From Osmia lignaria lignaria (lineage: Eukaryota; Arthropoda; Insecta; Hymenoptera; Megachilidae): DNA of 64,000 nucleotides. The position numbers were made by a program, and so were the translations under genes. Below, one piece after another: positions 1 through 10,700 of this stretch. A model generated the notes under the pieces. The model saw only the letters and a list, made by a program, of their open reading frames with translations, was not told where the DNA came from and did not search any database. The stretch's first letter is position 1, and every line of letters begins with the position of its first letter. Where the stretch lies: NCBI RefSeq assembly GCF_051020975.1, contig NW_027478168.1, positions 6,820,001-6,884,000 on the forward strand, given 5' to 3'.

Positions 1-75
1 CATAGCTCGCTTCGTTTCCGAGATATTTGCAGATTTATCTCAAGGGAAGGGGCCTAACGGACATATTTCGAGATA

Positions 76-101
76 TTTCTTCTTCTTGTTGTTCTTCTTC
101 T
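76..101 (+). repeat. TTC/TTG-rich pyrimidine tract
   Basis: The tract is 26 nt long with only two G bases and a 3-bp rhythm: TTC units, two TTG units, then TTC units again. It recurs at the same place in all monomers, giving roughly 200 regularly spaced purine/pyrimidine-asymmetric tracts with the same strand bias. Common changes are one C in place of T near the start or end (the CTTCCTCTGC form), and TTG units changed to TTC in monomers near 19988, 32536 and 59252. It is responsible for the serine/cysteine run in the forward open frame. Confidence 0.85.
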
Positions 102-104
102 GCA

Positions 105-115
105 CAGCTAAGCTG
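105..115. repeat. Short palindrome CAGCTAAGCTG
   Basis: Five-base arms CAGCT and AGCTG flank a single central base. A frequent variant has G in the centre (CAGCTGAGCTG, for example in the monomers at 13203, 17711, 43449 and 50533). That change also removes a stop codon on the minus strand, which is why a 65-codon antisense frame appears only in those monomers. The palindrome is short and may have no role. Confidence 0.6.
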
Positions 116-251
116 GAAGTGGCATTTGCGGCTCGCACTATTGCAGAGTTATCTCAAAGAAAGGGGCCACGGTGTTTCTGTATCTCTATTATGTTGGTGC
201 GGCTTCGGAACTTTTAAATATCTCGATATATCTCGAAAACTACGCGTCTGA

Positions 252-322
252 TCAAAAAATATCATAGAACATAAAAAGTAGGAAACTTAATTCTCTACAA
301 AAAAGGTCTCTTAACATTTTGC
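252..322 (+). other. A-tract linker that carries the main subfamily markers
   Basis: The linker holds A-tracts at 254-259, 273-277 and 299-304. Diagnostic positions travel together. Type K has C at 224, A at 237, T at 246, TT at 276-277 and A at 287, often with C at 305. Type E has T, G, A, AA, T and G at the same sites. Mixed forms, including monomer 1, show exchange inside a monomer. In the first 13 kb the alternative 5' type (CAGCTCAAAGGAAC) nearly always follows a type-K linker, producing a loose 644-bp two-monomer rhythm. The exception at 11941 follows a type-E linker. Confidence 0.85.
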
Positions 323-1610
323 CATAGCTCGCATCGTTTCCGAGATATTTGCAGATTTATCTTAAGGGAAGGGGCCTGACGGACATATTTCGAGATATTT
401 CTTCTTCTTGTTGTTCTTCTTCTGCACAGCTAAGCTGGAAGTGGCATTTGCGGCTCGCACTAGTGCAGAGTTATCTCAAAGAAAGGGGCCACGGTGTTTC
501 TGTATCTGTATTATGTTGGTGCGGCTTCGGAACTTTTAAATATCTTGATATATCTCGAGAACTACGCATCTGATCAAAAAATATCATAGAAGATAAAAAG
601 TAGGAAACTTAATTCTCTACAAAAAAGGTCTCTTAACATTTTGCCATAGCTCGCTTCGTTTCCGAGATATTTGCAGATTTATCTCAAGGGAAGGGGCCTG
701 ACGGACATATTTCGAGATATTTCTTCTTCTTGTTGTTCTTCGTCTGCACAGCTAAGCTGGAAGTGGCATTTGCGGCTCGCACTAGTGCAGAGTTATCTCA
801 AAGAAAGGGGCCACGGTGTTTCTGTATCTCTATTATGTTGGTGCGGCTTTGGAACTTTTAAATATCTTGATATATCTCGAGAACTACGCATCTGATCAAA
901 AAATATCATAGAGGATAAAAAGTAGGAAACTTAATTCTCTACAAAAAAGGTCTCTTAACATTTCGCCATAGCTCGCTTCGTTTCCGAGATATTTGCAGAT
1001 TTATCTCAAGGGAAGGGGCCTGTCGGACATATTTCGAGATATTTCTTCTTCTTGTTGTTCTTCTTCTGCACAGCTAAGCTGGAAGTGGCATTTGCGGCTG
1101 GCACTAGTGCAGAGTTATCTCAAAGAAAGGGGCCACGGTGTTTCTGTATCTCTATTATGTTGGTGCGGCTTCGGAACTTTTAAATATCTCGATATATCTC
1201 GAAAACTACGCTTCTGATCGAAAAATATCATAGAACATAAATTGTAGGAAACATAATTCTCTACAAAAAACGTCTCTTAACATTTTGCCATAGCTCGCTT
1301 CGTTTCCGAGATATTTGCAGATTCAGCTCAAAGGAACGGGCCTGACGGACATATTTCGAGATACTTCTTTTTCTTGTTGTTCTTCCTCTGCACAGCTAAG
1401 CTGGAAGTGGCATTTGCAGCTCGCAATAGTGCAGAGTTATCTCAAAGAAAGGGGCCACGGTGTTTCTGTATCTCTATTATGTTGGTGCGGCTTCGGAACT
1501 TTTAAATATCTTGATATATCTCGAGAACTACGCATCTGATCAAAAAATATCATAGAACATAAAAAGTAGGAAACTTAATTCTCTACATAAAAGGTCTCTT
1601 AACATTTTGC

Positions 1611-4600
1611 CATAGCTCGCTTCGTTTCCGAGATATTTGCAGATTTATCTCAAGGGAAGGGGCCTAACGGACATATTTCGAGATATTTCTTCTTCTTGTT
1701 GTTCTTCTTCTGCACAGCTAAACTGGAAGTGGCATTTCCAGCTCGCAATAGTGCAGAGTTATCTCAAAGAAAGGAGCCACGGTGTTTCTGTATCTCTATT
1801 ATGTTGGTGCGGCTTCGGAACTTTTAAATATCTTGATATATCTCGAGAACTACGCATCTGATCAAAAAATATCATAGAACATAAAAAGTAGGAAACTTAA
1901 TTCTCTACAAAAAAGGTCTCTTAACATTTTGCCATAGCTCGCTTCGTTTCCGAGATATTTGCAGATTTATCTCAAGGGAAGGGGCCTGACGGACATATTT
2001 CAAGATATTTCTTCTCCTTGTTGTTCTTCTTCTGCACAGCTAAGCTGGAAGTGGCATTTGCGGCTCGCACTATTGCAGAGTTATCTCAAAGAAAGGGGCC
2101 ACGGTGTTTCTGTATCTCTATTATGTTGGTGCGGCTTCGGAACTTTTAAATATCTCGATATATCTCGAAAAGTACGCTTCTGATCAAAAAATATCATAGA
2201 ACATAAATTGTAGGAAACATAATTCTCTACAAAAAACGTCTCTTAACATTTTGCCATAGCTCGCTTCGTTTCCGAGATATTTGCAGATTCAGCTCAAAGG
2301 AACGGGCCTGACGGACATATTTCGAGATACTTCTTTTTCTTGTTGTTCTTCCTCTGCACAGCTAAGCTGGAAGTGGCATTTGCAGCTCGCAATAGTGCAC
2401 AGTTATCTCAAAGAAAGGGGCCACGGTGTTTCTGTATCTCTATTATGTTGGTGCGGCTTCGGAACTTTTAAATATCTTGATATATCTCGAGAACTACGCA
2501 TCTGATCAAAAAATATCATAGAACATAAAAAGTAGGAAACTTAATTCTCTACAAAAAAGGTCTCTTAATATTTTGCCATAGCTCGCTTCGTTTCCGAGAT
2601 ATTTGCAGATTTATCTCAAGGGAAGGGGCCTGACGGACATATTTCAAGATATTTCTTCTTCTTGTTGTTCTTCTTCTGCACAGCTAAGCTGGAAGTGGCA
2701 TTTGCGGCTCGCACTATTGCAGAGTTATCTCAAAGAAAGGGGCCACGGTGTTTCTGTATCTCTATTATGTTGGTGCGGCTTCGGAACTTTTAAATATCTC
2801 GATATATCTCGAAAAGTACGCTTCTGATCAAAAAATATCATAGAACATAAATTGTAGGAAACATAATTCTCTACAAGAAACGTCTCTTAACATTTTGCCA
2901 TAGCTCGCTTCGTTTCCGAGATATTTGCAGATTCAGCTCAAAGGAACGGGCCTGACGGACATATTTCGAGATACTTCTTTTTCTTGTTGTTCTTCCTCTG
3001 CACAGCTAAGCTGGAAGTGGCATTTGCAGCTCGCAATAGTGCACAGTTATCTCAAAGAAAGGGGCCACGGTGTTTCTGTATCTCTATTATGTTGGTGCGG
3101 CTTCGGAACTTTTAAATATCTTGATATATCTCGAGAACTACGCATCTGATCAAAAAATATCATAGAACATAAAAAGTAGGAAACTTAATTCTCTACAAAA
3201 AAGGTCTCTTAACATTTTGCCATAGCTCGCTTCGTTTCCGAGATATTTGCAGATTTATCTCAAGGGAAGGGGCCTAACGGACATATTTCGAGATATTTCT
3301 TCTTCTTGTTGTTCTTCTTCTGCACAGCTAAGCTGGAAGTGGCATTTGCGGCTCGCACTATTGCAGAGTTATCTCAAAGAAAGGGGCCACGGTGTTTCTG
3401 TATCTCTATTATGTTGGTGCGGCTTCGGAACTTTTAAATATCTTGATATATCTCGAGAACTACGCATCTGATCAAAAAATATCATAGAACATAAAAAGTA
3501 GGAAACTTAATTCTCTACAAAAAAGGTCTCTTAACATTTTGCCATAGCTCGCTTCGTTTCCGAGATATTTGCAGATTTATCTCAAGGGAAGGGGCCTAAC
3601 GGACATATTTCGAGATATTTCTTCTTCTTGTTGTTCTTCTTCTGCACAGCTAAGCTGGAAGTGGCATTTGCGGCTCGCACTATTGCAGAGTTATCTCAAA
3701 GAAAGGGGCCACGGTGTTTCTGTATCTCTATTATGTTGGTGCGGCTTCGGAACTTTTAAATATCTTGATATATCTCGAGAACTACGCGTCTGATCAAAAA
3801 ATATCATAGAACATAAAAAGTAGGAAACATAATTCTCTACAAAAAAGGTCTCTTACCATTTTGCCATAGCTCGCTTCGTTTCCGAGATATTTGCAGATTT
3901 ATCTCAAGGGAAGGGGCCTGACGGACATATTTCGAGATATTTCTTCTTCTTGTTGTTCTTCTTCTGCACAGCTAAGCTGGAAGTGGCATTTCCGGCTCGC
4001 ACTAGTGCAGAGTTATCTCAAAGAAAGGGGCCACGGTGTTTCTGTATCTCTATTATGTTGGTGCGGCTTCGGAACTTTTAAATATCTCGATATATCTCGA
4101 AAACTACGCTTCTGATCAAAAAATATCATAGAACATAAAAAGTAGGAAACTTAATTCTCTACAAAAAAGGTCTCTTATCATTTTGCCATAGCTCGCTTCG
4201 TTTCCGAGATATTTGCAGATTTATCTCAAGGGAAGGGGCCTGACGGACATATTTCGAGATATTTCTTCTTCTTGTTGTTCTTCTTCTGCACAGCTAAGCT
4301 GGAAGTGGCATTTGCGGCTCGCACTAGTGCAGAGTTATCTCAAAGAAAGGGGCCACGGTGTTTCTGTATCTGTATTATGTTGGTGCGGCTTCGGAACTTT
4401 TAAATATCTTGATATATCTCGAGAACTACGCATCTGATCAAAAAATATCATGGAAGATAAAAAGTAGGAAACTTAATTCTCTACAAAAAAGGTCTCTTAA
4501 CATTTCGCCATAGCTCGCTTCGTTTCCGAGATATTTGCAGATTTATCTCAAGGGAAGGGGCCTGTCGGACATATTTCGAGATATTTCTTCTTCTTGTTGT

Positions 4601-5152
4601 TCTTCTTCTGCACAGCTAAGCTGGAAGTGGCATTTGCGGCTCGCACTAGTGCAGAGTTATCTCAAAGAAAGGGGCCATGGTGTTTCTGTATCTCTATTAT
4701 GTTGGTGCGGCTTCGGAACTTTTAAATATCTCGATATATCTCGAAAACTACGCTTCTGATCAAAAAATATCATAGAACATAAATTGTAGGAAACATAATT
4801 CTCTACAAAAAACATCTCTTAAGATTTTGCCATAGCTCGCTTCGTTTCCGAGATATTTGCAGATTCAGCTCAAAGGAACGGGCCTGACGGACATATTTCG
4901 AGATACTTCTTTTTCTTGTTGTTCTTCCTCTGCACAGCTACGCTGGAAGTGGCATTTGCAGCTCGCAATAATGCAGAGTTATCTCAAAGAAAGGGGCCCC
5001 GGTGTTTCTGTATCTCTATTATGTTGGTGCGGCTTCGGAACTTTTAAATATCTTGATATATCTCGAGAACTACGCATCTGATCAAAAAATATCATAGAAC
5101 ATAAAAAGTAGGAAACTTAATTCTCTACAAAAAAGGTCTCTTAACATTTTGC
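1611..5152 (+). repeat. 11-monomer higher-order block, copy 1 (3542 bp)
   Basis: Monomers 6-16. Private marks shared with the next block include AAGGAGCCACGG near 1772 (matched near 5314), TTTCAAGATATTTCTTCTCC near 1998 (matched near 5540), TTAATATTTT near 2567 (matched near 6109), TTACCATTTT near 3853, TTATCATTTT near 4175, ATCATGGAAG near 4448, CCATGGTG near 4675 and an unusual AACATCTCTTAAG linker near 4810. Monomers 7-8 and 9-10 inside this block are themselves near-copies at a 644-bp offset. Confidence 0.85.
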
Positions 5153-7728
5153 CATAGCTCGCTTCGTTTCCGAGATATTTGCAGATTTATCTCAAGGGAA
5201 GGGGCCTAACGGACATATTTCGAGATATTTCTTCTTCTTGTTGTTCTTCTTCTGCACAGCTAAACTGGAAGTGGCATTTCCAGCTCGCAATAGTGCAGAG
5301 TTATCTCAAAGAAAGGAGCCACGGTGTTTCTGTATCTCTATTATGTTGGTGCGGCTTCGGAACTTTTAAATATCTTGATATATCTCGAGAACTACGCATC
5401 TGATCAAAAAATATCATAGAACATAAAAAGTAGGAAACTTAATTCTCTACAAAAAAGGTCTCTTAACATTTTGCCATAGCTCGCTTCGTTTCCGAGATAT
5501 TTGCAGATTTATCTCAAGGGAAGGGGCCTGACGGACATATTTCAAGATATTTCTTCTCCTTGTTGTTCTTCTTCTGCACAGCTAAGCTGGAAGTGGCATT
5601 TGCGGCTCGCACTATTGCAGAGTTATCTCAAAGAAAGGGGCCACGGTGTTTCTGTATCTCTATTATGTTGGTGCGGCTTCGGAACTTTTAAATATCTCGA
5701 TATATCTCGAAAAGTACGCTTCTGATCAAAAAATATCATAGAACATAAATTGTAGGAAACATAATTCTCTACAAAAAACGTCTCTTAACATTTTGCCATA
5801 GCTCGCTTCGTTTCCGAGATATTTGCAGATTCAGCTCAAAGGAACGGGCCTGACGGACATATTTCGAGATACTTCTTTTTCTTGTTGTTCTTCCTCTGCA
5901 CAGCTAAGCTGGAAGTGGCATTTGCAGCTCGCAATAGTGCACAGTTATCTCAAAGAAAGGGGCCACGGTGTTTCTGTATCTCTATTATGTTGGTGCGGCT
6001 TCGGAACTTTTAAATATCTTGATATATCTCGAGAACTACGCATCTGATCAAAAAATATCATAGAACATAAAAAGTAGGAAACTTAATTCTCTACAAAAAA
6101 GGTCTCTTAATATTTTGCCATAGCTCGCTTCGTTTCCGAGATATTTGCAGATTTATCTCAAGGGAAGGGGCCTAACGGACATATTTCGAGATATTTCTTC
6201 TTCTTGTTGTTCTTCTTCTGCACAGCTAAGCTGGAAGTGGCATTTGCGGCTCGCACTATTGCAGAGTTATCTCAAAGAAAGGGGCCACGGTGTTTCTGTA
6301 TCTCTATTATGTTGGTGCGGCTTCGGAACTTTTAAATATCTTGATATATCTCGAGAACTACGCGTCTGATCAAAAAATATCATAGAACATAAAAAGTAGG
6401 AAACATAATTCTCTACAAAAAAGGTCTCTTACCATTTTGCCATAGCTCGCTTCGTTTCCGAGATATTTGCAGATTTATCTCAAGGGAAGGGGCCTGACGG
6501 ACATATTTCGAGATATTTCTTCTTCTTGTTGTTCTTCTTCTGCACAGCTAAGCTGGAAGTGGCATTTCCGGCTCGCACTAGTGCAGAGTTATCTCAAAGA
6601 AAGGGGCCACGGTGTTTCTGTATCTCTATTATGTTGGTGCGGCTTCGGAACTTTTAAATATCTCGATATATCTCGAAAACTACGCTTCTGATCAAAAAAT
6701 ATCATAGAACATAAAAAGTAGGAAACTTAATTCTCTACAAAAAAGGTCTCTTATCATTTTGCCATAGCTCGCTTCGTTTCCGAGATATTTGCAGATTTAT
6801 CTCAAGGGAAGGGGCCTGACGGACATATTTCGAGATATTTCTTCTTCTTGTTGTTCTTCTTCTGCACAGCTAAGCTGGAAGTGGCATTTGCGGCTCGCAC
6901 TAGTGCAGAGTTATCTCAAAGAAAGGGGCCACGGTGTTTCTGTATCTGTATTATGTTGGTGCGGCTTCGGAACTTTTAAATATCTTGATATATCTCGAGA
7001 ACTACGCATCTGATCAAAAAATATCATGGAAGATAAAAAGTAGGAAACTTAATTCTCTACAAAAAAGGTCTCTTAACATTTCGCCATAGCTCGCTTCGTT
7101 TCCGAGATATTTGCAGATTTATCTCAAGGGAAGGGGCCTGTCGGACATATTTCGAGATATTTCTTCTTCTTGTTGTTCTTCTTCTGCACAGCTAAGCTGG
7201 AAGTGGCATTTGCGGCTCGCACTAGTGCAGAGTTATCTCAAAGAAAGGGGCCATGGTGTTTCTGTATCTCTATTATGTTGGTGCGGCTTCGGAACTTTTA
7301 AATATCTCGATATATCTCGAAAACTACGCTTCTGATCAAAAAATATCATAGAACATAAATTGTAGGAAACATAATTCTCTACAAAAAACATCTCTTAAGA
7401 TTTTGCCATAGCTCGCTTCGTTTCCGAGATATTTGCAGATTCAGCTCAAAGGAACGGGCCTGACGGACATATTTCGAGATACTTCTTTTTCTTGTTGTTC
7501 TTCCTCTGCACAGCTACGCTGGAAGTGGCATTTGCAGCTCGCAATAATGCAGAGTTATCTCAAAGAAAGGGGCCCCGGTGTTTCTGTATCTCTATTATGT
7601 TGGTGCGGCTTCGGAACTTTTAAATATCTTGATATATCTCGAGAACTACGCATCTGATCAAAAAATATCATAGAACATAAAAAGTAGGAAACTTAATTCT
7701 CTACAAAAAAGGTCTCTTAACATTTTGC
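5153..7728 (+). repeat. Higher-order block, copy 2, with three monomers missing (2576 bp)
   Basis: Monomers 17-19 match monomers 6-8 at an offset of 3542 bp; monomers 20-24 match monomers 12-16 at an offset of 2576 bp. The change of offset is exactly three monomers (966 bp), so the equivalents of monomers 9-11 are absent here. The junction falls after the TTAATATTTT linker near 6109, which belongs to monomer 8, and before a monomer of the 12 type. All later private marks of copy 1 reappear (near 6429, 6751, 7024, 7251 and 7386). Confidence 0.85.
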
Positions 7729-10700
7729 CATAGCTCGCTTCGTTTCCGAGATATTTGCAGATTTATCTCAAGGGAAGGGGCCTGACGGACATATTTCGAG
7801 ATATTTCTTCTTCTTGTTGTTCTTCTTCTGCACAGCTAAGCTGGAAGTGGCATTTACAGCTCGCAATAGTGCAGAGTTATCTCAAAGAAAGGGGCCACGG
7901 TGTTTCTGTATCTCTATTATGTTGGTGCGGCTTCGGAACTTTTAAATATCTTGATATATCTCGAGAACTACGCGTCTGATCAAAAAATATCATAGAACAT
8001 AAAAAGTAGGAAACATAATTCTCTACAAAAAAGGTCTCTTAACATTTTGCCATAGCTCGCTTCGTTTCCGAGATATTTGCAGATTTATCTCAAGGAAAGG
8101 GGCCTGACGGACATATTTCGAGATATTTCTTCTTCTTGTTGCTCTTCTTCTGCACAGCTAAGCTGGAAGTGGCATTTGCGGCGCGCCCTAGTGCACAGTT
8201 ATCTCAAAGAAAGGGGCCACGGTGTTTCTGTATCTCTATTATGTTGGTGCGGCTTCGGAACTTTTAAATATCTTGATATATCTCGAGAACTGCGCATCTG
8301 ATCAAAAAATATCATAGAACATAAAAAGTAGGAAACTTAATTCTCTACAAAAAAGGTCTCTTAACATTTTGCCATAGCTCGCTTCGTTTCCGAGATATTT
8401 GCAGATTTATCTCAAGGGAAGGGGCCTAACGGACATATTTCGAGATATTTCTTCTTCTTGTTGTTCTTCTTCTGCACAGCTAAACTGGAAGTGGCATTTC
8501 CAGCTCGCAATAGTGCAGAGTTATCTCAAAGAAAGGGGCCACGGTGTTTCTGTATCTCTATTATGTTGGTGCGGCTTCGGAACTTTTAAATATCTTGATA
8601 TATCTCGAGAACTACGCATCTGATCAAAAAATATCATAGAACATAAAAAGTAGGAAACTTAATTCTCTACAAAAAAGGTCTCTTAACATTTTGCCATAGC
8701 TCGCTTCGTTTCCGAGATATTTGCATATTTATCTCAAGGGAAGGGGCCTGACGGACATATTTCGAGATATTTCTTCTTCTTGTTGTTCTTCTTCTGCACA
8801 GCTAAGCTGGAAGTGGCATTTGCGGCTCGCACTAGTGCAGAGTTATCTCAAAGAAAGGGGCCACGGTGTTTCTGTATCTCTATTATGTTAGTGCGGCTTC
8901 GGAACTTTTAAATATCTCGATATATCTCGAAAACTACGCTTCTGATCAAAAAATATCATAGAACATAAATTGTAGGAAACATAATTCTCTACAAAAAACG
9001 TATCTTAACATTTTGCCATAGCTCGCTTCGTTTCCGAGATATTTGCAGATTCAGCTCAAAGGAACGGGCCTGACGGACATATTTCGAGATACTTCTTCCT
9101 CTTGTTGTTCTTCCTCTGCACAGCTAAGCTGGAAGTGGCATTTGCAGCTCGCAATGGTGCAGAGTTATCTCAAAGAAAGGGGCCACGGTGTTTCTGTATC
9201 TCTATTATGTTGGTGTGGCTTCGGAACTTTTAAATATCTTGATATATCTCGAGAACTACGCATCTGATCAAAAAACATCATAGAACATAAATTGTAGGAA
9301 ACATAATTCTCTACAAAAAAGGTCTCTTAACATTTTGCCATAGCTCGCTTCGTTTCCGAGATATTTGCAGATTTATCTCAAGGGAAGGGGCCTGACGGAC
9401 ATATTTCGAGATATTTCTTCTTCTTGTTGTTCTTCTTCTGCACAGCTAAGCTGGAAGTGGCATTTGCGGCTCGCACTAGTGCAGAGTTATCTCAAAGAAA
9501 GGGGCCACGGTGTTTCTGTATCTGTATTATGTTGGTGCGGCTTCGGAACTTTTAAATATCTAGATATATCTCGAAAACTACGCTTCTGATCAAAAAATAT
9601 CATAGAACATAAATTGTAGGAAACATAATTCTCTACAAAAAACGTCTCTTAACATTTTGCCATAGCTCGCTTCGTTTCCGAGATATTTGCAGATTCAGCT
9701 CAAAGGAACTGGCCTGACGGACATATTTCGTGATATTTCTTCTTCTTGTTGTTCTTCCTCTGCACAGCTAAGCTGGAAGTGGCATTTGCAGCTCGCAATA
9801 GTGCAGAGTTATCTCAAAGAAAGAGGCCACGGTGTTTCTGTACCTCTATTATGTTGGTGCTGCTTCGGAACTTTTAAATATCTTGATATATCTCGAGAAC
9901 TACGCATCTGATCAAAAAATATCATCGAACATAAAAAGTAGGAAACTTGATTCTCTACAAGAAAGGTCTCTAAACATTTTGCCATAGCTCGCTTCGTTTC
10001 CGAGATATTTGCAGATTTATCTCAAGGGAAGAGGCCTGACGGACATATTTCGAGATATTTCTTCTTCTTGTTGTTCTTCTTCTGCACAGCTAAGCTGGAA
10101 GTGGCATTTGCAGCTCGCAATAGTGCAGAGTTATCTCAAAGAGAGGGGCCACGGTGTTTCTGTATCTCTATTATGTTGGTGCGGCTTCGGAACTTTTAAA
10201 TATCTTGATATATCTCGAGAACTACGCATCTGATCAAAAAATATCATAGAACGTAAATTGTAGGAAACATAATTCTCTACAAAAAAGGTCTCTTAACATT
10301 TTGCCATAGCTCGCTTCGTTTCCGAGATATTTGCAGATTTATCTCAAGGGAAGGGGCCTAACGGACATATTTCGAGATATTTCTTCTTCTTGTTGTTCTT
10401 CTTGTGCACAGCTGAGCTGGAAGTGGCATTTGCAGGTCGCAATAGTGCAGAGTTATCTCAAAGAAAGGGGCCACGGTGTTTCTGTATCTCTATTATGTTG
10501 GTGCGGCTTCGGAACTTTTAAATATCTCGATATATCTCGAAAACTACGCTTCTGATCAAAAAATGTCATAGAGCGTAAATTGTAGGAAACATTATTCTCT
10601 ACAAAAAAGGTCTCTTAACATTTTGCCATAGCTCGCTTCGTTTCCGAGATATTTGCAGATTCATCTCAAGGGAAGGGGTCTGACGGACATATTTCGAGAT

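Larger units (their letters stand above)
27..168 (+). repeat. Internal direct repeat inside the monomer, 28 bp, offset 114 bp
   Basis: Positions 27-54 and 141-168 both begin TTGCAGA, continue with TTATCTCAA and end AAGGGGCC. They match at 25 of 28 bases; the differences fall at the 8th, 18th and 20th bases. Both copies are preceded by a GCTCGC (5-10 and 131-136), but the distance differs by 12 bp. Outside this the similarity fades. The same pair occurs in the other monomers inspected, so it predates amplification of the array. The likely meaning is that the 322-bp unit grew from a shorter ancestral repeat; that is inference. Confidence 0.85.
19..238. repeat. Recurrent CGAGATATTT motif, two direct and two inverted copies per monomer
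   Basis: CGAGATATTT occurs at 19-28 and 69-78. Its reverse complement AAATATCTCG occurs at 216-225, and a one-base variant ATATATCTCG at 226-235. The longer stretch TTTCGAGATATTT (66-78) pairs with 216-228 at 12 of 13 positions, so single strands could form a stem with a loop of about 137 nt. Monomers of the second linker type carry a T at relative position 224, which weakens that arm. This could be a protein-binding dyad or a leftover of the repeat's origin; nothing in the sequence decides between them. Confidence 0.7.
27..251 (+). other. Recurrent open frame, judged not a gene
   Basis: Each monomer has a frame open from a TAG (3-5) to a TGA (249-251). The 74-codon stretch usually counted begins at a TTG; no ATG is in place except in chance variants (for example near 54076 and 61803). 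The predicted peptide has a Ser/Cys run from the pyrimidine tract and no recognisable domain or signal. Breaks occur freely: stops in the monomers starting near 8695, 10949, 11593, 16423, 28005, 55363, 56007 and 63090, frameshifts in 13 monomers between 18.7 and 37.3 kb, and early stops near 43359 and 44969. Many substitutions change the amino acid. With monomers this similar, a shared open frame is expected by descent alone. Confidence 0.85.
1..322 (+). repeat. Representative satellite monomer (monomer 1) with internal map
   Basis: This monomer serves as the reference for relative positions. In order it holds a GCTCGCTTCG segment (5-14), a first CGAGATATTT motif (19-28), the first copy of a 28-bp direct repeat (27-54), a second CGAGATATTT (69-78), a pyrimidine tract (76-101), a short palindrome (105-115), the second direct-repeat copy (141-168), inverted ATATCTCG motifs (216-235) and an A-rich linker (252-322). 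It is itself a mosaic. Positions 224 and 237 carry the C and A of one linker type, while 276-277 (AA), 287 (T) and 305 (G) carry the other type, so a switch lies between 238 and 275. Confidence 0.93.
1..1610 (+). repeat. Left edge, monomers 1-5
   Basis: These are five 322-bp monomers. The monomer at 967 has CTGTCGGAC instead of CTGACGGAC and is the counterpart of those at 4509 and 7085. The next one (1289) has the alternative 5' type and a unique linker change (CTACATAAAAGG near 1584). They look like the left continuation of the 11-monomer pattern that follows. Confidence 0.8.

Noticed and set aside
66..80. CENP-B-box-like site
   Set aside because: TTCGAGATATTTC matches the first half of the mammalian consensus (TTCG then A at the right spacing) but lacks the required CGGG half. 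TTCGTTTCCGAGA and TTCGGAACTTTTA fail as well.
76..101. Independent TTC microsatellite
   Set aside because: The tract hardly varies in length between monomers, so it behaves as a fixed part of the 322-bp unit and not as an expanding microsatellite.
254..304. Phased A-tracts producing strong DNA curvature
   Set aside because: Tract centres are about 18 and 26 bp apart, not clean multiples of the helical repeat, and the middle tract is lost in type-K linkers. Some bending is possible but the pattern is not convincing.
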